Origin: Clostridia bacterium
Lineage (GTDB): Bacteria > Bacillota > Clostridia > Christensenellales > Borkfalkiaceae
Direction: 5' to 3'
Length of the DNA: 12,057 nt
Assembly (NCBI GenBank): GCA_900770685.1
Contig: CAAGLC010000067.1
Location: 1-12,057 of the forward strand
Positions 1 to 6,694 of this stretch are shown one piece after another. The stretch's first letter is position 1. Every line of letters begins with the position of its first letter. The position numbers were made by a program, and so were the translations under genes. The notes below the pieces were generated by a model. It did not search any database. It saw only the letters and a list, made by a program, of their open reading frames with translations, and was not told the DNA's origin.

Positions 1-140
1 GCAACGCTTGAAACGTTTAATAGGGTAACGAAAACCGCGCTTCCGGAAATTGCAAGCATAATTCCAAAAAATAGTAAAATAGCGCCAAAGATTCTAACGA
101 GTCCTTGAGGTAAAGAAAAATTAGATTTGCTTTTGCTCAT
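1..140 (-). CDS. N-terminal part of a small or membrane-anchored protein, function unknown (truncated by window edge)
   Basis: The reverse strand reads an ATG at 140-138 followed by 46 open codons that leave the window at base 1. The start is supported by a GGAG ribosome binding site 7 nt upstream (on the minus strand) and by an extended -10 promoter just beyond it. The visible protein begins with a short polar, lysine- and serine-rich stretch (MSKSKSNFSLPQ). A hydrophobic segment follows at about residues 14-46 (core IFGAILLFFGIMLAISGSAV), which looks like a transmembrane anchor or uncleaved signal with the N-terminus in the cytoplasm. Nothing in these 46 residues identifies a family. Signal-anchored cell-wall enzymes begin this way, but so do many other membrane proteins. 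It is transcribed divergently from the SIS-domain gene. Confidence 0.6.
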   Translation of the reverse strand, partial: MSKSKSNFSLPQGLVRIFGAILLFFGIMLAISGSAVFVTLLNVSSV

Positions 141-169
141 TTTAATTCTCCATATTATCTTTTTTTAAT

Positions 170-199
170 ATTATAACATACTATTTATAATAAATGCAA
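170..199 (-). promoter_or_regulatory. Promoter for the leftward membrane-protein gene (extended -10)
   Basis: On the minus strand a perfect TATAAT lies at 175-170, preceded by TG one base upstream (TGTTATAAT, 178-170), which is an extended -10 element. A weak -35 candidate, TTGCAT, sits at 199-194 with an 18-nt spacer. Transcription would begin near 163 and give a leader of about 20 nt before the ATG at 140. The -10 is convincing; the -35 is poor, as is often true of extended -10 promoters. Confidence 0.6.
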
Positions 200-354
200 A
201 AGAAAAATAAAAGTTCCAAAAATATAAAGAAGAAGCGACGTAAATATGAAAATTTAGCCTAAATTTTAAAATCGTGAAAAGCAAAAAAATGTAAATTTTT
301 GAATAAAAACGCCTGTAAAACGATAAAAAAATTAAAAAAACATAAAAAAGCGTA

Positions 355-383
355 TTGACAAAGGGAAAAAAGTACCCTATAAT
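355..383 (+). promoter_or_regulatory. Consensus housekeeping promoter for the SIS-domain gene
   Basis: TTGACA at 355-360 and TATAAT at 378-383 are both perfect matches to the sigma-70/sigma-A consensus, with the optimal 17-nt spacer. The start point should be near 390, leaving a leader of about 30 nt that carries GGAGAG (409-414) 6 nt before the ATG at 421. No operator-like palindrome stands out around it, so constitutive strong expression is the simplest reading. The rest of the intergenic region (about 200-350) is AT-rich and shows nothing else I can support. Confidence 0.85.
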
Positions 384-420
384 ATAAAAAATATGTAAAC
401 TAAAAAATGGAGAGTAAAAT

Positions 421-1503
421 ATGGATTTTAAATCAACATTAATGTGGAAAGAAATTAACGAAACGCCGAGAATTTTTAGTGAAATTCAAGGTGAAAACAA
501 AGAAGTTATGACGAAACTTGTAAAAGCGATAAAAGAAAGTTCTGCAACAAACTTCGTAGCGGCAGCAAGAGGAACGTCCAATCACGCTTTAGTTTACTTT
601 AAATATCTTCTTGAAATCAACTCTAACTATACGTTGGGATTATCTGCACCTTCGGTTTTGACCTTGTATAAAGGTAAGGTAAATTACAAAAACAGCATAA
701 TTATCGCTTGTTCTCAAAGTGGTAAGGCTGAAGACGTAAGGCAAGTTATCAAAATGGGTAACGAGCAAGGAGCAATAACTATCGGTATAACGAACGATAA
801 AAATTCACCGATTGCAAAAGAGGCAAAATTCCATCTTTATTGCGCTGCAGGAGAAGAACTTAGCGTTGCCGCAACTAAAACTTATAGTAGTCAGTTGTAT
901 TTATTGTGCTGGTTGGCAAGCGAACTTGCAGGCTTAAAGGATAATCTTAATAGGTTAAAATTTTTATATAAAGAAATCGAGCACGTAATTCCAGAAATCG
1001 ATCAGTTAACGACTAAATATTCGGAAAAGTTCAAAGATATGAAAGAAGGTTTCGTATTATCTAGAGGTATAACGTATTCGATAGCGCTAGAAGCGACGTT
1101 GAAATTGCAAGAAACCTGTTACATCCAAATGAAAGGCTATCCGGGAAGTGAATTTTATCACGGACCAATGGCTATGGTAAACGAGCAAACGCCGGTAATA
1201 GTATATTGTGCGGAAAATACTGGGGACGAAGAAATGCGTTCAATCGTTAGAGCAGATCAAATTAAGTGCGTAGAGAAGATGATTTCTCTATCTGCGCCCG
1301 TACTTTTGGTAACAAACGACTTCTTGTTAACCGGAAAGTTCAAAAAATGCAACGAAGCGTTAATCAACTTTAGTGGCGCGGAAGAATTTACTATGTTCGT
1401 GTTTGCGTTGTTTGCGCAAATGTTTGCATGTAAAATATCTTGCGCTATAGGTAATAATCCGGACGCGCCGAGAGCATTAAGTAAGGTAACTATTACTAAA
1501 TAA
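421..1503 (+). CDS. SIS-domain glucosamine-6-phosphate deaminase/isomerase-like protein (NagB-II / GlmS-isomerase type)
   Basis: This 360-residue protein has two tandem SIS (sugar isomerase) domains like the isomerase half of GlmS, but no N-terminal glutamine amidotransferase domain. Visible motifs are ARGTSNHA (49-56), the phosphate-binding loop CSQSGKAEDV (97-106), EELSVAATKTYSSQL (145-159), EATLKLQETCYI (224-235), EFYHGPMAMV (244-253) and the C-terminal PDAPRALSKVT (347-357). The glutamate, histidine and lysine positions used for ring opening and isomerisation in GlmS appear kept. Proteins with this layout are typically NagB-II glucosamine-6-phosphate deaminases, or SIS enzymes acting on related amino-sugar or fructosamine phosphates. 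It would link fructose-6-phosphate and glucosamine-6-phosphate in the cytoplasm, next to an operon that consumes UDP-HexNAc. It has its own promoter, RBS (GGAGAG, 6-nt spacer) and terminator, so it is a monocistronic unit. The family is secure; the exact substrate is inferred. Confidence 0.85.
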   Translation: MDFKSTLMWKEINETPRIFSEIQGENKEVMTKLVKAIKESSATNFVAAARGTSNHALVYFKYLLEINSNYTLGLSAPSVLTLYKGKVNYKNSIIIACSQSGKAEDVRQVIKMGNEQGAITIGITNDKNSPIAKEAKFHLYCAAGEELSVAATKTYSSQLYLLCWLASELAGLKDNLNRLKFLYKEIEHVIPEIDQLTTKYSEKFKDMKEGFVLSRGITYSIALEATLKLQETCYIQMKGYPGSEFYHGPMAMVNEQTPVIVYCAENTGDEEMRSIVRADQIKCVEKMISLSAPVLLVTNDFLLTGKFKKCNEALINFSGAEEFTMFVFALFAQMFACKISCAIGNNPDAPRALSKVTITK

Positions 1504-1521
1504 ACAATTTCATAACCAAGT

Positions 1522-1564
1522 AAATATCCGAGCGGGTTTGAAACGCTCGGATATTTTTATTTTT
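1522..1564 (+). terminator. Intrinsic terminator after the SIS-domain gene
   Basis: A perfect 13-bp stem pairs 1522-1534 with 1544-1556 (core ATCCGAGCG/CGCTCGGAT) around a 9-nt loop. It runs directly into a T-rich tract (1554-1564, one A interruption). It begins about 18 nt after the TAA stop. It separates the SIS gene from the polysaccharide operon. Confidence 0.95.
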
Positions 1565-1599
1565 CTATTTTTTAAGCATAATAGTATTAAGAAAAGGTA

Positions 1600-1628
1600 T
1601 TGCAATATAAATATAGCTATGATATAAT
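1600..1628 (+). promoter_or_regulatory. Promoter of the polysaccharide operon (extended -10)
   Basis: TTGCAA at 1600-1605 and a perfect TATAAT at 1623-1628 are separated by 17 nt. The -10 is extended by TG at 1620-1621 (TGATATAAT). The predicted start is near 1635, about 133 nt upstream of the first operon ATG. It is the only good promoter seen ahead of the 10-kb gene string, so it probably drives all of it. Confidence 0.8.
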
Positions 1629-1634
1629 ATATAC

Positions 1635-1767
1635 ATATATATGGGCTTGATTACCAAAAGATAATACTCGCATTAGTTTAAGGGGATAAAACAGTAAAAT
1701 TTTAGCAATTTTTATAAGATCTCCGTGCCCACGGTAATTAAGAGTTGGCGATTTTGGGGGAGCGTGT
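1635..1767 (+). promoter_or_regulatory. Operon 5' leader with possible RNA structure, class unknown
   Basis: The leader is long for a simple RBS-carrying 5' UTR. Segments that can pair are 1646-1655 with 1733-1742 (10 bp, one G-U), and within it 1682-1687 with 1719-1724 (6 bp, one G-U). A small hairpin, CCGT-GCCC-ACGG (1723-1734), would compete with both. The CTCC at 1721-1724 can also pair with the ribosome binding site GGGGGAG (1756-1762), so a switch on translation is conceivable. I do not recognise a known riboswitch, T-box or ops/JUMPstart motif, and there is no intrinsic terminator. In AT-rich DNA a 10-bp pairing over this distance can arise by chance, so this is only a candidate regulatory leader. 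Confidence 0.35.
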
Positions 1768-3921
1768 ATGAAGGGCAAAGTAAGAAACGGCATAAGCGAT
1801 AAAAAGGAAAAAACGCAAACCGTTTTAGATGAGGGTATAAAGAAGAATAAGTTTAAGTTCGAAACTTGGCATATAGCAACGATATTCTTGATGATATACG
1901 ACCTGTTGGTGATGACTGGGTCGTATTTCGTTGCGTTATTGCTACGTTTCGATTTTAATTTTGAGCAGATTCCCGCGGTAAACTACGAAGCGTGGCTAAA
2001 ATTTTTGCCTATTTATTTAGTGGTAGGCATAGTAGTATTTTGGGTTTTGAGATTATATAGGAGCATATGGAAATTCGTAGGGTTCGTTGAACTTAAAAGG
2101 ATAGTATACGCTTCGTTAATAGTAGGTGTAATTCACGCCGTAGGTATAACGGTGTTGTTTTCGCATATGCCAATTGCATACTTTTTAATAGGCGGGGCGA
2201 TACAATTTATGATGGTTGTACTCGTCCGTTTTGCTTATAGATGCGTTATTCTTGAAAGGGATAAAGTTAATAGGGGGAGTAAAACGGCGAACGCAAGCCG
2301 AGTAATGTTAGTCGGCGCAGGTTCAGCAGGTAGAATAATACTTAGAGATTTGCATAGCGCCAAAGAGGTTAACGAACGCGTCTGCTGTATAATTGACGAC
2401 GATAGGAATAAAAAAGGCAGATTTATAGACGGAGTGCCGATAGTAGGCGGTAGAGAAGATATTCTCTTAAACGTTGAAAAATATAAAATCGAAAAGATAT
2501 TTTTGGCAATACCTAGCGCAAGCGCAGAACAACGTAGAGATATATTAGATATTTGCAAGGAAACTAATTGCGAACTAAAAAACTTGCCGGGCTTATTTCA
2601 ATTTGTAACGGGAAACATTTCTGCTAAATCAATGAAGGAAGTAGATATTGAAGACCTTCTAGGTAGAGAACCCGTAAAAGTAAATATGGACGAAATAAAC
2701 GAATTTTTGACCGGTAAGATAATACTCGTAACGGGTGGCGGAGGCTCGATAGGTAGCGAACTATGTAGACAAATAGCAAAGCAATCGCCAAAGCAATTAA
2801 TCGTCTTTGACATATACGAAAACAACGCACACGCAATAGGGTTAGAATTAAAAGATAAATATCCAAACTTAAATTTAGAAGTCTTGATAGGCTCTGTTCG
2901 TGATAGTAGAAGGCTAAACCAAGTGTTTAGAAAATATAAGCCGGAAGTAGTCTATCACGCCGCTGCGCATAAACACGTACCGTTAATGGAAGATAGTCCA
3001 TGCGAGTCTATAAAAAACAATGCGGTGGGAACGTATAAAACCGCATATGCGGCAATGAAGAACGGTTGTAAACGTTTCGTTTTGATTTCCACCGATAAAG
3101 CGGTTAATCCAACCAACGTAATGGGCGCGTCCAAGCGTCTTTGTGAAATGATAATTCAGTCGTTTGATAAGAGGATAAGGCAAGGTCGCGCTAACGAACT
3201 TTTACCGCTCTGCGTTCACGACGACGGTGAAGAAAGACAAGAAAATCAAATCACAAATAGCGATAAGGTTGTAACCGATTTCGTGGCAGTAAGATTCGGC
3301 AACGTGTTAGGTAGTAACGGCTCGGTAGTTCCTAGATTTAAAGAGCAAATTGCTAAAGGCGGACCTGTAACCGTAACTCACCCCGATATTATAAGATACT
3401 TTATGACAATACCGGAAGCCGCGTCGCTAGTGCTTCAAGCGGGAGTGTATGCGGACGGCGGAGAAATCTTCGTCTTAGATATGGGAGCGCCGGTAAAAAT
3501 TGACACGTTGGCTAGAAACCTAATTCGCGCGTCTGGGCTTCGTCCGGATATAGACGTTAAGATAGAGTACACGGGATTAAGAGCGGGCGAGAAATTGTAT
3601 GAAGAAAAACTTATGTCGGAAGAAGGCTTAAAAACCACTCCAAACAAGTTAATTCATATAGGAAGTCCTATAGCGTTTGAAACGGACGTGTTCTTGGAAA
3701 AATTAAAAATATTATTAGACGTTGCGTACGAGGGCGACGAAAAATTGATAAGAGGCTTAATAGCAGAGGTTGTAAGGACCTATCATCCGGCTGGGGAACA
3801 CGGTTCGGAAGAAAAGGGTGAAGCATTTAAGCAACAAATGGAAATGGTTAACGAAAACGGCAAACAAAAAAAGTTTAATAATACAAAAAGAATAGAAAAA
3901 GAAGGAAAGAAAATTGGATAA
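1768..3921 (+). CDS. Membrane-bound nucleotide-sugar 4,6-dehydratase, PglF/WbpM/CapD-like polysaccharide biosynthesis protein
   Basis: The 717-residue protein has the long WbpM/PglF layout. Four membrane helices (about 37-60, 77-97, 112-131, 133-156) lead into a Rossmann-like domain (VGAGSAGR, 182-189) and then a C-terminal short-chain dehydrogenase domain with the NAD(P) loop TGGGGSIGSE (322-331), HAAAHKHVPLME (397-408) and STDKAVNPTNVMGASKR (441-457). The usual catalytic Tyr of Y-x3-K is Met452 (M-x3-K456), which is normal for this subfamily. The expected reaction is UDP-GlcNAc to UDP-4-keto-6-deoxy-GlcNAc at the inner membrane face. Residues about 467-503 form a charged insert just before FVAVRFGNVLGS, and residues about 676-717 are a polar, lysine-rich tail. 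ATG1768 follows GGGGGAG with a 5-nt spacer. The stop overlaps the next gene by 8 nt, and the product feeds that aminotransferase. Confidence 0.92.
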   Translation: MKGKVRNGISDKKEKTQTVLDEGIKKNKFKFETWHIATIFLMIYDLLVMTGSYFVALLLRFDFNFEQIPAVNYEAWLKFLPIYLVVGIVVFWVLRLYRSIWKFVGFVELKRIVYASLIVGVIHAVGITVLFSHMPIAYFLIGGAIQFMMVVLVRFAYRCVILERDKVNRGSKTANASRVMLVGAGSAGRIILRDLHSAKEVNERVCCIIDDDRNKKGRFIDGVPIVGGREDILLNVEKYKIEKIFLAIPSASAEQRRDILDICKETNCELKNLPGLFQFVTGNISAKSMKEVDIEDLLGREPVKVNMDEINEFLTGKIILVTGGGGSIGSELCRQIAKQSPKQLIVFDIYENNAHAIGLELKDKYPNLNLEVLIGSVRDSRRLNQVFRKYKPEVVYHAAAHKHVPLMEDSPCESIKNNAVGTYKTAYAAMKNGCKRFVLISTDKAVNPTNVMGASKRLCEMIIQSFDKRIRQGRANELLPLCVHDDGEERQENQITNSDKVVTDFVAVRFGNVLGSNGSVVPRFKEQIAKGGPVTVTHPDIIRYFMTIPEAASLVLQAGVYADGGEIFVLDMGAPVKIDTLARNLIRASGLRPDIDVKIEYTGLRAGEKLYEEKLMSEEGLKTTPNKLIHIGSPIAFETDVFLEKLKILLDVAYEGDEKLIRGLIAEVVRTYHPAGEHGSEEKGEAFKQQMEMVNENGKQKKFNNTKRIEKEGKKIG

Positions 3922-5152
3922 CCAAGCGTTTAAGAACAAAGTATGGCTTGCAACGCCGACAATGCACGACGGCGACGAAATGAAATACGTCGAACAAGCA
4001 TATAAAACCAATTGGATGAGTACTATTGGAGAAAACATAAACGAGATAGAAAAACAGTTGCAAGAAAAAGTCGGTTGCAGTAATTCGGTTGCGTTGGCGT
4101 CTGGGACTTCGGCGTTACACTTAGCGGTAAAACTTGCAGGCGTTAAACAAGGCGACAACGTTTTTTGCACGGATATGACCTTTGGTGCAACGGTAAATCC
4201 CGTAGTGTATGAAAAGGGAAATCCTATATTTATAGAAACCGAGTACGACACTTGGAATATGGATGCTAAAGCGCTTGAAAAGGCGTTTGAACTTTATCCT
4301 GACACTAAGGTGGTGATAGTCGTAGATTTATACGGCACTCCCGCAAATTACGAAGAGATTTGCGCGGTTGCAAAAAAACACGGAGCAATAATAATAGAAG
4401 ACGCAGCAGAATCACTCGGCGCAACGTATAAAGGTAAGAGCGCGGGTAGTTTTGGTAAATTTAACGCTATATCGTTTAACGGAAACAAAATAATAACGGG
4501 GTCATCCGGCGGTATGCTTTTAACCGACTGTGAAGAGAGCGCGAAGAGAGCAAGAAAATGGTCTACCCAAAGTAGAGAAAACGCTCCTTGGTATCAACAC
4601 GAAGAGGTGGGATATAATTACCGAATGAGTAACGTTATTGCCGGAGTAGTTAGAGGACAAATTCCGCATTTAGAAGAGCATATAGCGAGAAAGAAAGAAA
4701 TTTATTTTAGGTATAAGGAAGGGTTTAAGGACTTGCCGGTAAGTATGAACCCGTACGACGAAAAGATTTGCGAACCAAACTTTTGGCTTTCTTGTATGAT
4801 AATAGATAAAGACGCAATGTGTAAGCAGGAAAGGGGAGATTTAGAAGCGACGTACGTAAAGGAAAAAGGCAAGAGTTGCCCAACCGAAATACTTGAAACT
4901 TTAGCAAAATATAACGCAGAGGGAAGACCTATATGGAAACCAATGCATATGCAACCGCTTTATAAGGATAGAACCTTTATAACGAGAGAGGGAAAATTCG
5001 AGGTAGAAACAATTAATAGCGGAGCGATGGTAAAAGACGAAAGCATAGGAGCGGACGTGTTTAATAGGGGACTGTGTTTGCCGAGTGACGTTAAGATGAC
5101 GATTGATGAGCAAGATAAAATAATAGAAATAGTAAAAAGTTGTTTTAACTAA
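3914..5152 (+). CDS. DegT/DnrJ/EryC1/StrS-family PLP aminotransferase (PglE-like, UDP-4-keto-sugar aminotransferase)
   Basis: This 412-residue sugar aminotransferase should transfer an amino group from glutamate to C4 of the keto sugar made by the preceding enzyme, giving a UDP-4-amino-4,6-dideoxy-HexNAc. Evidence: ALASGTSALHLA (60-71) for cofactor phosphate binding, DAAESLGA (163-170) with the Asp that pairs with the pyridine nitrogen, and FNGNK (188-192) with Lys192 as the Schiff-base lysine. RPIWKPMHMQPLY (338-350) is typical of the C-terminal domain. A long insert (about 300-330) precedes it. The start is a TTG at 3914 with AAGGA (3902-3906) 7 nt upstream. It overlaps the previous stop, which suggests translational coupling. 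The first ATG (codon 17) would remove the conserved N-terminal strand WLATPTM, so TTG is preferred. Amino-donor specificity and the C4 stereochemistry cannot be read from the sequence. Confidence 0.92.
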   Translation: MDNQAFKNKVWLATPTMHDGDEMKYVEQAYKTNWMSTIGENINEIEKQLQEKVGCSNSVALASGTSALHLAVKLAGVKQGDNVFCTDMTFGATVNPVVYEKGNPIFIETEYDTWNMDAKALEKAFELYPDTKVVIVVDLYGTPANYEEICAVAKKHGAIIIEDAAESLGATYKGKSAGSFGKFNAISFNGNKIITGSSGGMLLTDCEESAKRARKWSTQSRENAPWYQHEEVGYNYRMSNVIAGVVRGQIPHLEEHIARKKEIYFRYKEGFKDLPVSMNPYDEKICEPNFWLSCMIIDKDAMCKQERGDLEATYVKEKGKSCPTEILETLAKYNAEGRPIWKPMHMQPLYKDRTFITREGKFEVETINSGAMVKDESIGADVFNRGLCLPSDVKMTIDEQDKIIEIVKSCFN

Positions 5153-5164
5153 TGGGGAAAAAAG

Positions 5165-5863
5165 ATGTACGCAAAATTTTTTAAGAGATTGTTCGATATA
5201 GTTTTATCTTTCTTTGCGCTAACCTTGTTATTGCCCGTACTTATAATTTTGACTATAGTTGGCGCTATATCAATGAAAGGCAATCCGTTCTTTTTGCAAG
5301 CCAGACCGGGAAAGAAAAAAAGAAACGGACAAGAGAAAATATTTAAGTTAATAAAATTTCGTTCAATGACTAACGCTAAGGATGAAAACGGTCAACTTTT
5401 GCCAGATGCGGTGAGGTTAGGTAAATATGGTAAGTGGTTAAGGTCGACTTCGCTTGACGAGTTGCCGTCGCTAATCAATATTTTAGTAGGCGACTTGTCT
5501 ATAGTAGGACCAAGACCACAGTTAGTTAGAGATATGGTCTTTATGACTAAAGAACAAAGAGAAAGGCACAACGTTAGACCTGGATTGACGGGGCTTGCGC
5601 AAATTAACGGACGAAATAATATTACTTGGGAAGAAAAATTTACATACGATATAAAATACGTTAACGACGGAATAACGCTAGTTAACGATCTAAAAATCAT
5701 TTTTGGAACGGTGGGAAAAGTGCTTAATAGAAGCGACACTGTAAGAGAAGGCACGGTTTCGGATATGGACTTTGGCGATTGGCTAATGATGGAAGGTAAA
5801 GTGGATCAAGAAACCTATGAAAAAAAGCAAGAGGAAGCAAGAGAACTTTTGAGGGCGAAATAA
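5165..5863 (+). CDS. Undecaprenyl-phosphate phosphosugar transferase (PglC-like monotopic initiating enzyme)
   Basis: This 232-residue protein of the bacterial sugar transferase family moves a phospho-sugar from a UDP-sugar to undecaprenyl phosphate, the first step of glycan assembly. It shows the small PglC form: one hydrophobic re-entrant helix at about 10-36 (basic KRLFD before it, LLLPVLIILTIVG inside). Next come FKLIKFRSM (60-68), the catalytic Asp-Glu pair D98-E99 in TSLDELPSLINIL, GDLSIVGPRPQLV (109-121) and RPGLTGLAQINGRN (137-150). It is slightly longer than C. jejuni PglC because of a charged C-terminal tail (about 195-232). The start has GGGGA (5154-5158) 6 nt upstream. Placed directly after the dehydratase and aminotransferase, it probably uses their amino sugar or an acylated form. 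The stop overlaps the next ATG (TAATG). Confidence 0.93.
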   Translation: MYAKFFKRLFDIVLSFFALTLLLPVLIILTIVGAISMKGNPFFLQARPGKKKRNGQEKIFKLIKFRSMTNAKDENGQLLPDAVRLGKYGKWLRSTSLDELPSLINILVGDLSIVGPRPQLVRDMVFMTKEQRERHNVRPGLTGLAQINGRNNITWEEKFTYDIKYVNDGITLVNDLKIIFGTVGKVLNRSDTVREGTVSDMDFGDWLMMEGKVDQETYEKKQEEARELLRAK

Positions 5864-6681
5864 TGGAAAAATACAGTGTATTAATGTCGCTTTACGTAAA
5901 AGAACAACCGGACTTTTTAAGAGCGTCTATCGATAGTATGCTAAATCAAACGGTAAAACCCGACGAAATAGTTATAGTAAAGGACGGGCCGTTAAACGAA
6001 AGTCTAGAGGAAGTTTTAAGCGAATACGTAAAAAAAGAGCCTAATTTATTTAATATCGTAGTTAGCGAGCAAAACGTCGGGTTAGGCAAAGCGCTAAACT
6101 TAGGGCTTAAAAATTGCAAGAACGAACTAGTTGCAAGAATGGATACCGACGATATATCAAAGCCCGAGAGATGTGAAAAGCAGTTAGCAGTTTTTAGTGA
6201 AGATAGCGAATTAGACCTTTTAGGTTCTTCGGTGGATGAATTTTATAATACAACTGACGAGATAGTGTCAAGAAGAGTAGTACCAACCGAGCATAAAGAA
6301 ATATACGAGTTTGCAAAGCGTCGTAGCGCGTTTAATCATCCTACCGTAATGTATAAAAAGAGTAAAGTGCTCTCGGTTGGAGGATACGGAGATTTAAGAA
6401 GAAATCAAGACGTTGACCTTTTTGCAAGAATGCTGTTTTCTGGATGCAAGGCGAAGAATATAGAGCAATCGCTCTTATACTTTAGGTCAAACGATGCATT
6501 AGCAAAGCGTAGAAAGAGTTGGCAAAACACCAAAAGTTATATACAAACGATAAAAAGACTGTGGAAGATGGGGTATTCAAGTTTTGGTGATTATATGGTA
6601 GTAGCAATAGTCCAAACGGTAATGTTTTTAATGCCGGTAAAAATTCAACATTGGGTATATAAAAAATTCTTAAGAAAGTAA
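5863..6681 (+). CDS. Family 2 (GT-A) glycosyltransferase
   Basis: This 272-residue inverting glycosyltransferase likely adds a sugar to the lipid-linked intermediate on the cytoplasmic face. It has the GT-A pattern: SVLMSLYVKEQPDFL at the N-terminus, IVIVKDGP with Asp41, NVGLGKALNLGL (71-82) and the metal/nucleotide motif ARMDTDD (91-97, D94/D96/D97). HPTVMYKK (159-166) and QDVDLFARM (182-190) follow; an Asp in the latter is the probable base. A hydrophobic, basic C-terminal segment (about 245-270) may sit on the membrane. The ATG overlaps the previous TAA by one base, and GAGGG (5851-5855) provides the RBS, so translation is probably coupled to the PglC-like gene. Donor sugar and linkage are unknown. 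This class includes capsule and O-antigen transferases. Confidence 0.9.
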   Translation: MEKYSVLMSLYVKEQPDFLRASIDSMLNQTVKPDEIVIVKDGPLNESLEEVLSEYVKKEPNLFNIVVSEQNVGLGKALNLGLKNCKNELVARMDTDDISKPERCEKQLAVFSEDSELDLLGSSVDEFYNTTDEIVSRRVVPTEHKEIYEFAKRRSAFNHPTVMYKKSKVLSVGGYGDLRRNQDVDLFARMLFSGCKAKNIEQSLLYFRSNDALAKRRKSWQNTKSYIQTIKRLWKMGYSSFGDYMVVAIVQTVMFLMPVKIQHWVYKKFLRK

Positions 6682-6694
6682 GAGGCGGGAATTT

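Noticed and set aside
1641..1664. Seven-codon leader peptide (MGLITKR) in the operon leader
   Set aside because: It starts only a few bases after the predicted transcription start, has no RBS, and shows no run of regulatory codons or attenuator hairpin.
3757..4251. 164-codon open frame on the minus strand across the dehydratase/aminotransferase junction
   Set aside because: It lies entirely opposite two well-supported genes, has no recognisable motif and no RBS-supported start. It is most likely a by-product of the codon use on the other strand.
4613..4618. TATAAT inside the aminotransferase gene as an internal promoter
   Set aside because: No -35-like hexamer lies at 16-18 nt; the nearest candidate is about 19 nt away and weak. 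It is expected by chance in AT-rich coding DNA.
5392..5754. 120-codon minus-strand open frame inside the PglC-like gene
   Set aside because: It is antisense to a conserved catalytic region, and its translation shows no family features.
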